NCBI GenBank assembly: GCA_964556955.1
Contig: CAZKXP010000001.1
Span: forward strand, 1-42,413
Length of the DNA: 42,413 nt
Direction of reading: 5' to 3'
Origin: UBA12078 sp964556955
GTDB lineage: Bacteria > Patescibacteriota > Dojkabacteria > SC72
Of the stretch, positions 7,945 to 15,777 are shown in pieces (the stretch's first letter is position 1; each line of letters opens with the position of its first letter). The notes beneath the pieces were generated by a model, which saw only the letters and a list, made by a program, of their open reading frames with translations, ran no database searches and was not told where the DNA came from. The translations under genes and the position numbers were made by a program.

Positions 7945-10900
7945 ATGAATATCAAACTACAAAGAGTGTTAAGGACTGTATCTAAGATCATACTTTTAGT
8001 TGTAGTACTGGGTTTTGTAGTATGGGGTGGTTACTATGTATATCTTTCCATAACCAACAAGCCTCAGAATGTAGTTATTACCAATATCACAGATTCTTCA
8101 GCAACTATTACTTGGACTACACAGTCACAGATGAATGGTGTTGTGTATTACAAGGAGAATGAGAAGACAATATTGCCTGGAATATTGGCATTCTTAGGAT
8201 CTAAGGTAGGGTATGATGACAGAGATGCGAGTGATGCTCAGACTGCTTGTGTAGATGAGTTTAACAAGAAGGCGGGGGAAGAGGTAGATGCAGAATTTAA
8301 TGTTAGTGGAGAGGACTTTGATTGTGAGGGTGCGAAGGTTACTGGTATGGGTAAGTACTATACACATAGTGTAACTATGACTAACCTTAAACCAGAGACT
8401 AAGTATTCTTTTGTAGTAGGTGATGGTATATGGAGTTTTAGGAGTGATGTAACTATGGTTACTACTTTTGATACTTTGGAGGAGGTTGATACTCCTATGC
8501 CTGTTTTTGGAAGAATTATTGGAGATGATGATACATACTCTAGAGATTCTTTGGTATATATTACTTTTAGGGATGGTAGTGAGGAACAGGATAGTATTGT
8601 TTACAGTAGTACTGGTAATGATGATGGAGGATGGTATTTAGATGCAGCTACAGCTAGGGATAGTAGTGGGGATGTTTTGGAGTTGGAGTTAACGAATGAT
8701 ACTTTTTTAGTAAAGGGTAGATACAGTAATTATGGAGAGAGTGAGGAAGAGAGATATATCTTAGGTTATTTTAATGGTGCATATCCTGATATTGTTATTG
8801 AAAAATCAACATCAACACAATCTTCTTTATGGAACAAGTTTGTACTTGGGGCGTATGCGCAATCTCGTAAGTCTTCGCTTGAGGTAAAAACGGAAAATAT
8901 TGTTGCAGCCTGTCCAAAATGTGCGACTTCGTTAACTACAAATGAATTATATACCATAGCTTCAGGTGGAACTTTATCTCCGGGTAGGGTTAAGGAAGTT
9001 GGTACTGGAAATATTGCTAAGGCAGTAGCTGCGACTCAAGGGGGGAGTTTCGCCATGAGTGATCTTTCTAAGTTAGGTCTCAGCCAAAATGCAGGGAATA
9101 TGAATGCACTTGTATCTAATACTAGCTATGAGACATTTAAGGTTGGAAGTACTACTCAAACAAATCAGACAATAAAGTATTCTTCTGGTGGGAGTGTTAC
9201 AAGTACAAGCTATACAACATCTTCAACATATGGATCTTCAACTACGACTTGTACAACAGATAGGAATTGTAAGACATTATCCAATTCGTCAGAAGCTCCT
9301 GGAGGATGTGCTTATGGAACAAATGTAGATGGAAGTTGTAAAACAATCGATCTAGGAGATGGTACTGTAATTCAAGAGGATGCGGAACTTTTATCAGGGA
9401 TTGGTTTCATGTATACATGTGTTGCAGATGGAAGTAAGGTTAGTAACCCTAATGATTGTGGTAAAAACGGTTTCGTGTACACATGTGTTGCAGATGGGGG
9501 TAAAGTTAGGGATCCTAATGATTGTGGTAAAAACGGTTATATGTACACATGTGTTGCAAATGGCAAGAAAGTCGTAGATCCTAAGAACTGCCCAAGCGCA
9601 ATGGATAAAGAAGTAAAGGAAGAAAAATGTAGTGTAACCGCAAATTATGATAAAGAAGGAGCTTTGCTGACATGTGGAATGTCTTGTGAGAATGGTAAAT
9701 CCATAGTAGTTGGTTCTACCAAATGTACTTCTGTTGCCCCGAGCGTAGAAAAACAGATAGATCCAAGCGTTGATGGTGCTGCTCAATCCGTAGGAACAGA
9801 TGTGTCAGTATTTTCCGTAGATCCTTGGAAACTAACCTCTGTACAAATTAAGATATTAATAGATGAGTCTCCACAATTACGAGAAGAGGCCACTAATGAG
9901 ATGAACAATATTGAGGCAAAAGAAGGTGCGTGGACTAATTCTGAAAAAAAGTCCTACAGGAATATTTGTAATGCTACAGGGGGGAATCTCTCTGTAGAAG
10001 AGTACAATTCAAAGTGGGAAATAGCTTCTTATACCTGCTCATATGATAATTCCCAAAACTGGATATCTGTTGATAAAGCTTTTGCGGAAGAGTTGTCATC
10101 ATCTGAATTGACGTATGCCTTGTATTTGCCAGAGTATGGTTTATACAGTTTCGAGTTAGGAGATGAATACACAATAACTACGAATTCTGACAGTAGCAAA
10201 TCAACTTATATATTCTACATAGAAGCCAACGGTCAGTCAGGCTTCCAAATGCCAGCTGATCCAGATAATCCAACATCAGAAGAAGACATCATATTGGATT
10301 CTAGTGCATACGAAATAACATACTCACAAGAATCAACAGCCCAACAATATGAAATTGAAAAAGGAATTAACCTACTATCCTTTAACTTTGTACCAGTATC
10401 TCCAGATGACTTAGGAGCATACATGGCATCTGATCTCATAACTCAAGCAGCAAACAATGGAGTAAACATAGAATATATATCAATATTTAGTGGAGGAAGA
10501 TGGTATTCAGGATACTCATGCTCAAGTGGAACATGTACAGGTACAAACTTTAGTATAGTACCAGGTAAAGGATATGTAGTTAAAACAAGTAACAGTGGAA
10601 CTATAACTATCCCAGGATACAACCTAACCTCCTCAGTACCCATACCATTTTCTTCAGGATGGAACCTAGTAGGAGTACATGGATATACTACAGCATATAC
10701 AGCTAGAACCCTCATAGATTCAATCAATACAGTAGAAGGCTTAACAGCTAACAATGTATCATGGTGGCCAACCTCTAAAGGTAAGTATGAAGGATTACAA
10801 TTTGAAAACAATACAGAATATGGGTTAGACTTCTCCATAAGTCCAACCAATGGATACTTTGTAAGAATATCTGACTATGCACCTCAAGACACAACCTGTA

Positions 10901-10959
10901 AATCTTTGCTTTGGAATGTAGGAGGAAGTGCCAATGGGGCTTGTGGTAATACAAAATAA
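7945..10959 (+). CDS. Large FN3-domain surface protein with Cys repeats
   Basis: 1004 aa, membrane-anchored by one N-terminal segment (about residues 12-34), with the rest predicted outside. A fibronectin type III domain (about 37-177; VVITNITDSSATITWTT ... YYTHSVTMTNLKPETKYSF) carries a large insertion with a DDRD motif and cysteines. A second beta-rich module follows (TPMPVFGRIIGDDD ... GGWYLDAATA). The middle is Ser/Thr-rich. Residues 487-549 are three 22-residue repeats with two Cys each. The C-terminal 250 residues are rich in Gly, Ser, Trp and Tyr (FSSGWNLVGVHGY, GKGYVVKT). The base composition of the coding strand changes sharply along the gene. It heads the envelope cluster. The function is likely adhesion or scaffold; no enzymatic motif seen. 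Confidence 0.85.
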   Translation: MNIKLQRVLRTVSKIILLVVVLGFVVWGGYYVYLSITNKPQNVVITNITDSSATITWTTQSQMNGVVYYKENEKTILPGILAFLGSKVGYDDRDASDAQTACVDEFNKKAGEEVDAEFNVSGEDFDCEGAKVTGMGKYYTHSVTMTNLKPETKYSFVVGDGIWSFRSDVTMVTTFDTLEEVDTPMPVFGRIIGDDDTYSRDSLVYITFRDGSEEQDSIVYSSTGNDDGGWYLDAATARDSSGDVLELELTNDTFLVKGRYSNYGESEEERYILGYFNGAYPDIVIEKSTSTQSSLWNKFVLGAYAQSRKSSLEVKTENIVAACPKCATSLTTNELYTIASGGTLSPGRVKEVGTGNIAKAVAATQGGSFAMSDLSKLGLSQNAGNMNALVSNTSYETFKVGSTTQTNQTIKYSSGGSVTSTSYTTSSTYGSSTTTCTTDRNCKTLSNSSEAPGGCAYGTNVDGSCKTIDLGDGTVIQEDAELLSGIGFMYTCVADGSKVSNPNDCGKNGFVYTCVADGGKVRDPNDCGKNGYMYTCVANGKKVVDPKNCPSAMDKEVKEEKCSVTANYDKEGALLTCGMSCENGKSIVVGSTKCTSVAPSVEKQIDPSVDGAAQSVGTDVSVFSVDPWKLTSVQIKILIDESPQLREEATNEMNNIEAKEGAWTNSEKKSYRNICNATGGNLSVEEYNSKWEIASYTCSYDNSQNWISVDKAFAEELSSSELTYALYLPEYGLYSFELGDEYTITTNSDSSKSTYIFYIEANGQSGFQMPADPDNPTSEEDIILDSSAYEITYSQESTAQQYEIEKGINLLSFNFVPVSPDDLGAYMASDLITQAANNGVNIEYISIFSGGRWYSGYSCSSGTCTGTNFSIVPGKGYVVKTSNSGTITIPGYNLTSSVPIPFSSGWNLVGVHGYTTAYTARTLIDSINTVEGLTANNVSWWPTSKGKYEGLQFENNTEYGLDFSISPTNGYFVRISDYAPQDTTCKSLLWNVGGSANGACGNTK
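9403..9591 (+). repeat. Three tandem 66-bp coding repeats
   Basis: Copies start at 9403, 9469 and 9535 (the last is 57 bp). Each encodes a 22-residue unit of pattern G-[FY]-x-Y-T-C-V-A-[DN]-G-x-K-V-x-[ND]-P-x-[ND]-C-G-K-N. The copies are in frame and nearly identical in DNA, so the array may expand or contract by recombination. Confidence 0.9.
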
Positions 10960-10981
10960 TTAAGTTAAAAATATTTTTAAA

Positions 10982-11317
10982 ATGGAAACAATACCACCAA
11001 TATTTTGGATGATAGTAGTGAGTGTATTAACTGTAATGGTCTCTTTAATACTTTATTATGTAGCAATGTTAATAAAGGAAACTAGAACAACAGTTGTTGA
11101 TGCTCGCGAAACAATGAAACAAGCAAATAAAATACTCACACAAGCAGAATTAATAGTGAATGATGTACAAAGTAGCATATCTACCATAAGAGGGACTGTG
11201 GAAGAAATAAATCAAAGTATCTTAGCACCAATAAGGAGATTAGCTAGTGGCGTAATAGCAGTTTCATCTTTCGTAAATGGTTTTAAGAAGAAAAAAGAAG
11301 AGGAAACCGAAGAATAA
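10982..11317 (+). CDS. Small membrane-anchored coiled-coil protein (DUF948-like)
   Basis: 111 aa. One N-terminal transmembrane segment (about residues 6-28) is followed by a heptad-rich helical region (TRTTVVDARETMKQANKILTQ and on) and a charged Lys/Glu tail. This matches the general look of DUF948 proteins, small bacterial membrane proteins of unknown function; family membership is inferred from pattern only. It lies 22 bp after the large FN3 gene and 39 bp before the second one, so it is probably part of the same unit. Confidence 0.7.
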   Translation: METIPPIFWMIVVSVLTVMVSLILYYVAMLIKETRTTVVDARETMKQANKILTQAELIVNDVQSSISTIRGTVEEINQSILAPIRRLASGVIAVSSFVNGFKKKKEEETEE

Positions 11318-11345
11318 CATTGTAAATATCGCTATTACTAGCTAT

Positions 11346-11351
11346 TATAGT
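11346..11351 (+). promoter_or_regulatory. Candidate -10 box before the second FN3 gene
   Basis: TATAGT lies 5 nt upstream of the ATG at 11357, which would give a leaderless transcript. There is no TG extension and no clear -35, so this is weaker than the other cases in the window. Confidence 0.35.
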
Positions 11352-11356
11352 AATTA

Positions 11357-12919
11357 ATGAAGATTGCCCGCGTACCAACTCAAAAAAGAAATATCATAAT
11401 CATTGTAATACTCCTAGTAGGCCTTCCTCTCTTGGTATATGCATCTATGCAGGTTGTTCAACTCATATCCAATGCTAGTGCGGATACACAACCTCGTAAT
11501 GTAACTATGTCCAATATTACAACAGTATCTGCAACCGTTACTTGGACCACAGATTCAAAGGCAAAAGGTAGTGTTACACTAAAGGAAAATGGCGCAGAAC
11601 TTAGCCCCGTAATAGATACAAGAGGGGATTCAAAAAGATATACTCACTTTATTGAATTAACAGATTTAGAACCTGCTACCACATACACATTCACAATTAC
11701 TTCTGGGAGTACGAATTACACCTCTTCCGGAGAGTCTTCCTTTGTATTTGAAACTGCACCCATAACTGCAGATACACCAACACCAAATCCAATCTACGGA
11801 AATGTAAGCGGGGTATCGGGAGATGATATATTGATATTTGCAATACTAAAAGACAAAACCTCATATGCAGTCTCTGCTACTATGCCAAGTGGTGGAAATT
11901 GGATTATGGATCTATCTACATTCAGAAAAATATCTGATGGATCATTGATAATTTCAGATTCAAATACCAATCTAGTATTAGTTGCAATTACCGGTACGAA
12001 CCAAGGGGCTGTTCTAAACGGCTCGTTCTCGACCCTATTTGATAGTAATGGGAAGTTGAATAGTACACAGATATTCAGCATAGGGACCAATACATCCTTG
12101 TACTCATATTTCCCAACGGGAGGTAGTATAGTAGATGAGACTCCTGTGGTAGAAGAACCGGAAGAAGAGCCAGAAGAAGAGGATACCGATGGAAAAACTT
12201 ATCGTATTGTTAAAGATCTGGAATGGGAAGATATGGTAGTGTCGGGTGTATATTCTTGGCCATATGGAGAAGATACTGTTCGAGTTACTAATCTGACAGA
12301 TACCGGTTTTACAGTAGTATGGGTATCACAAGAGAAAGAACAAGGTAGATTGAACTATGGTACTTCTGCATCTGAGCTTTCTAGTAGTGCAAACGATGAT
12401 AGGGATGGAGTTACAAACCGTGGAGACTACTATGTGCATAGCGTGTCTTTAACTAGATTACAACCAGAGACTAAGTATTACTTCGAGGTAGTTTCTGGAG
12501 AAAATACATACGATGGTTTTGATGCTACAACATTTGCAACTCTTAGTACCCCCCCCTCTTATGTATCTATTACTGGTTCTGTAGACAATATGCCTGATAC
12601 AAATGAAGGTGTTTTGATGGGGTATATACGAGATGTAGATGGTACGGGGACATTAGGAGATTCTCTCCCTATATCTACTTTGTTGGATGACAATGGGGGA
12701 TGGATACTTTCTATCGCAGATAGTAGATCTTCTGATGGAAGCAAGTATTATGAATATACTTCTTCAGATAGTATGTACTTTGAAGTAGTTTCAACTATAC
12801 CTTCCATATATACAACTTCTGTATCTATGAATGGTATTACCAGTAAGGATATTGATATTACTTTAGAGTATAGTACGAGTACTGTGGTTAGGAAGCTATC
12901 AGACTATGGTGTTATTTAA
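11357..12919 (+). CDS. Surface protein with two FN3 plus beta-sandwich modules
   Basis: 520 aa with one N-terminal membrane anchor (about 12-33). FN3 domain 1 spans about 44-137 (RNVTMSNITTVSATVTWTT ... LEPATTYTFTI), followed by a second module starting TPNPIYGNVSG. After an acidic linker of Glu/Pro (about 255-275), FN3 domain 2 spans about 310-400 and contains the DDRD motif also seen in the 7945 gene, again followed by a second module (YVSITGSVDN ... GGWILSIADSRS). The protein is therefore a duplicated pair and a paralogue of the large FN3 protein. Likely a cell-surface structural or binding protein. Confidence 0.85.
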   Translation: MKIARVPTQKRNIIIIVILLVGLPLLVYASMQVVQLISNASADTQPRNVTMSNITTVSATVTWTTDSKAKGSVTLKENGAELSPVIDTRGDSKRYTHFIELTDLEPATTYTFTITSGSTNYTSSGESSFVFETAPITADTPTPNPIYGNVSGVSGDDILIFAILKDKTSYAVSATMPSGGNWIMDLSTFRKISDGSLIISDSNTNLVLVAITGTNQGAVLNGSFSTLFDSNGKLNSTQIFSIGTNTSLYSYFPTGGSIVDETPVVEEPEEEPEEEDTDGKTYRIVKDLEWEDMVVSGVYSWPYGEDTVRVTNLTDTGFTVVWVSQEKEQGRLNYGTSASELSSSANDDRDGVTNRGDYYVHSVSLTRLQPETKYYFEVVSGENTYDGFDATTFATLSTPPSYVSITGSVDNMPDTNEGVLMGYIRDVDGTGTLGDSLPISTLLDDNGGWILSIADSRSSDGSKYYEYTSSDSMYFEVVSTIPSIYTTSVSMNGITSKDIDITLEYSTSTVVRKLSDYGVI

Positions 12920-12946
12920 TTTGTCGGTAGAAAAGCTTAGAATATT

Positions 12947-12955
12947 TGATATAAT
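12947..12955 (+). promoter_or_regulatory. Extended -10 promoter before the 12967 gene
   Basis: TGATATAAT is a perfect TGnTATAAT box. The predicted start point is near 12962, only 5 nt before the ATG at 12967. A GGAG lies at 12957-12960; if the start point is right, it is upstream of the mRNA and cannot act as a Shine-Dalgarno. Confidence 0.6.
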
Positions 12956-12966
12956 CGGAGATTATT

Positions 12967-14247
12967 ATGAATGACCAATATTATCAGAAGAAGAATAACA
13001 AGAAGGCGTTTTTACTACTATTAGTATTGGGGGGTGTAGGGTTTTTAGGATTCAAATTTTCTAATGTAGAGGAAACAGTTGCAGACTTCTCAAAAGATAC
13101 TGAAGAATCTTCGTGTAGTAGTTGTAATGGTATTGTAGATAATAGCTATGAGGATAATGAGGCGGTATTCATTAATCTTCTTGATGAAGAGAGTGATACA
13201 CCGAGTGTGCAGGGTATTGGAACTCTGTTGAAGTGTTTAGAAGCAAAAAACACATATACTGCTGATTCTGCTTGTACTATTCCATTAAGCACAGGAACAG
13301 TAAGCTTACAGGGATGGGTTAGTTCCACTGCAGATATAAAGTTGGTTAGCATGATGGTTCCGATAATACCTCTTTCAGGCAGTTATGAAGTTGAGAGTAA
13401 CATTAGGAAAATTTCGGAGAAGACGGGTAACTATGGTGTCAAACCCGCTGGTGCTCAGTTTGATGATAAACAATGGCGCTACAACGCAACACCTGGTGAG
13501 GGAGTTGAGTCTCTAGGGGAAAGAATCTTGAGTGCAATCCAAAAGAAAGCATTTGGGGTCAAATATACCGTGTCTACAGAAGCCGAAGAGGGGGATGGAG
13601 AGGCGAGTATTTCGGAGTATGCACCTAATAATGGCGGAGAGGAATTTAACAATCCAGAGAATATTAATCCAGATAAATCTAATCGTATTGCAGATTGGCT
13701 GAAAGATATCTATTACGATTATCCTGGGGAGGTAGATGTGGAAGATAATGAATCAATAAAGATTGAAGGAGTTTGTGAAGGTATAGAGGAGGTAGAGATT
13801 GATAGCAATTCGGAAACACAATGTTTCAATGTTTGGAATGCACTTGTGAATACTTTTGGATCATTATTCCCATCTTCGGATTGGGCTAGTTGTAATGCGA
13901 AAGAAGAAGATGGAGGTTGTATAAAATCTGAGGATATCGTTGTAAAAATGAGTCCAATGTTTGAAGAAACGAACAATTTTATGTTGAAAAGAAACAAGAC
14001 AGCGATGGACCCAGAGACTGCATTGTCATATCAGCCACACTATATCATTACGAAATGTACAGCTGATGTCTCTGGAAAGCTTGTTGATGTTAAGTGTCTC
14101 TGGGATATGACATATATATTTGAAGAAAGAAAAGCTGCAGAGTATGATGATGCAGGTGGGTCAGATACACCATCTGAATATAAGTATATTAAGTATCTAA
14201 AAGAGGAGAGTATAAGGCGTACAGATACTTTACCTTATGGCTCGTAA
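12967..14247 (+). CDS. Membrane-anchored extracytoplasmic protein of unknown function
   Basis: 426 aa, not recognised. A lysine-rich start and one hydrophobic segment (about residues 12-30) suggest an N-terminal anchor with the rest outside. The ectodomain is acidic, has about nine cysteines (including CSSC near residue 50) and conserved-looking stretches such as ILSAIQKKAFGVKY and FNVWNALVNTFGSLF. It sits 22 bp before the polytopic membrane protein gene, so a partner role in the same envelope complex is plausible. No enzyme motif is visible. Confidence 0.7.
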   Translation: MNDQYYQKKNNKKAFLLLLVLGGVGFLGFKFSNVEETVADFSKDTEESSCSSCNGIVDNSYEDNEAVFINLLDEESDTPSVQGIGTLLKCLEAKNTYTADSACTIPLSTGTVSLQGWVSSTADIKLVSMMVPIIPLSGSYEVESNIRKISEKTGNYGVKPAGAQFDDKQWRYNATPGEGVESLGERILSAIQKKAFGVKYTVSTEAEEGDGEASISEYAPNNGGEEFNNPENINPDKSNRIADWLKDIYYDYPGEVDVEDNESIKIEGVCEGIEEVEIDSNSETQCFNVWNALVNTFGSLFPSSDWASCNAKEEDGGCIKSEDIVVKMSPMFEETNNFMLKRNKTAMDPETALSYQPHYIITKCTADVSGKLVDVKCLWDMTYIFEERKAAEYDDAGGSDTPSEYKYIKYLKEESIRRTDTLPYGS

Positions 14248-14269
14248 TTTAAATTAAATAAATATTAAT

Positions 14270-15757
14270 ATGAGTTTTGTTGAAAAAGCTTACAATCATG
14301 GATTAAAGGTTGTGAAAATTTTTAATTCAAAAATTTTTCACTTCTTCTTAATATTCTTTGGGGCTTTGGCCTTAATTTTTGGTGTAATGAATGTATATGC
14401 GCAAGAAGAAACATTACGCATCTCTCCTGATTTCCCTGGGAATAAAGCAGTGTATAATACAGCGAGTGGTGTTGATCCAGACCAAGACAATACAACGAGT
14501 TATGGCGGGACCTCTCTATTAAATACCTCTTGGGTTACGGCAATATCACTTGCACCTTCATTGACTGAGGGTGGAGATGCTGTGTTAAACAACGCTGATA
14601 TCCCTAATGATATGAAGTATGGGCTATTAGGAATCACAGATAGTGCATGGGCAGGAATATATAGAAATACTCCAAGCGTAGATTTAATCGCACACTTAGG
14701 AAATGAATGGGTCCCTGGTTATGATGAATCTTCATATGGGACTTATGCAGATGATGGTGCTAATGTAAGTGGTTACCAAAGCCTAATAGACTCGGGTATC
14801 GCACCTCTCTGGACTCAGTTTAGAAATATGTCGTATGTATTCTTAGTAATAATAATGTTGGTTATTGGATTTATGATTATGTTTAGAAGTAAGATAGGAG
14901 GTCAATTGATGGTCTCCGTTGGTAATACAATTCCTAGTGTCATAGTAAGTCTAATCCTAATAACTTTCAGTTTTGCAATTGCAGGATTAATTATTGATAT
15001 TGGAGGGATTTTGGTTTCCCTCTTGTATTCAATATTTGAGCAGAAAAGCATTTCTATTCAAAATTTTGGAGCTTTGTTTGATGTTTTGTTTAGAGGAGTC
15101 TCTGTAACTGATTATTTTGAAGTGGTAGGTAATGATTTTACGAATGCTTTCAATGGCTTCTCAACAAGTATTGGATCAGGCTTATTGTTATGGATGAAGG
15201 CTGTCTTCCAAACAACAGTCTTTGGAGTTGTTGGTATGATTATGTTTGTGGTAGGGCTTGGTGTTGTTGCTGTAGGCGCAATAAAACTACTTATAGTTTT
15301 GTATAAGACATATTTTGAATTAATTCTAAATGTAATACTTGCTCCATTTAAAATTTTAATGGGTACAATCCCAGGCAAGGATGTTGTAAGAACAAACTGG
15401 ATTACAAGTTTGATGAGAAATGTCCTCATATTCCCAATGGTGTATTTTATTGTAAATATTCCAATATATTTATCTTCAGTTCTAGGAGAAGACAATGTTG
15501 TACTTGGATTTCCATCTAAATTAACTGGCGCAAATCTAGGAGATACAGGATTGGACATATCTACAGGAGAAGGGTATATAGGGTTATTGATAAATTTCGT
15601 ACTAAGAGTGTTCGTTTTGTATTATGCAGCACAAGCACCTAAGTTTGCTGAAGCAATCATTCCTCCTTTGGAAGTTAATAAGGCAGCTGCAGATGCAATG
15701 GCAAATGCGAAGATGAGTCTATCAAAAGCACCATTTGTAGGAGGATTGTTTAAATAG
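14270..15757 (+). CDS. Polytopic membrane protein, TrbL/VirB6-like topology
   Basis: 495 aa. A signal-like hydrophobic segment (about 22-45, ending MNVYAQEE) is followed by an extracytoplasmic region of about 135 residues and then about seven hydrophobic segments: roughly 186-205, 222-257 (two), 303-364 (two to three), 380-402 and 434-456. The arrangement resembles TrbL/VirB6 inner-membrane channel proteins of type IV secretion systems, which also carry a periplasmic N-terminal part. There is no strong sequence signature, so this is inference from topology and neighbours. No VirB4 or VirD4 ATPase gene is in the window. Confidence 0.6.
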   Translation: MSFVEKAYNHGLKVVKIFNSKIFHFFLIFFGALALIFGVMNVYAQEETLRISPDFPGNKAVYNTASGVDPDQDNTTSYGGTSLLNTSWVTAISLAPSLTEGGDAVLNNADIPNDMKYGLLGITDSAWAGIYRNTPSVDLIAHLGNEWVPGYDESSYGTYADDGANVSGYQSLIDSGIAPLWTQFRNMSYVFLVIIMLVIGFMIMFRSKIGGQLMVSVGNTIPSVIVSLILITFSFAIAGLIIDIGGILVSLLYSIFEQKSISIQNFGALFDVLFRGVSVTDYFEVVGNDFTNAFNGFSTSIGSGLLLWMKAVFQTTVFGVVGMIMFVVGLGVVAVGAIKLLIVLYKTYFELILNVILAPFKILMGTIPGKDVVRTNWITSLMRNVLIFPMVYFIVNIPIYLSSVLGEDNVVLGFPSKLTGANLGDTGLDISTGEGYIGLLINFVLRVFVLYYAAQAPKFAEAIIPPLEVNKAAADAMANAKMSLSKAPFVGGLFK

Positions 15758-15777
15758 ATAAATTGCTAATGTAATCT

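Noticed and set aside
9380..9786. Overlapping reading frames in and opposite to the Cys-repeat region
   Set aside because: They arise from the 66-bp repeats of the FN3 gene and show no independent protein features or start signals.
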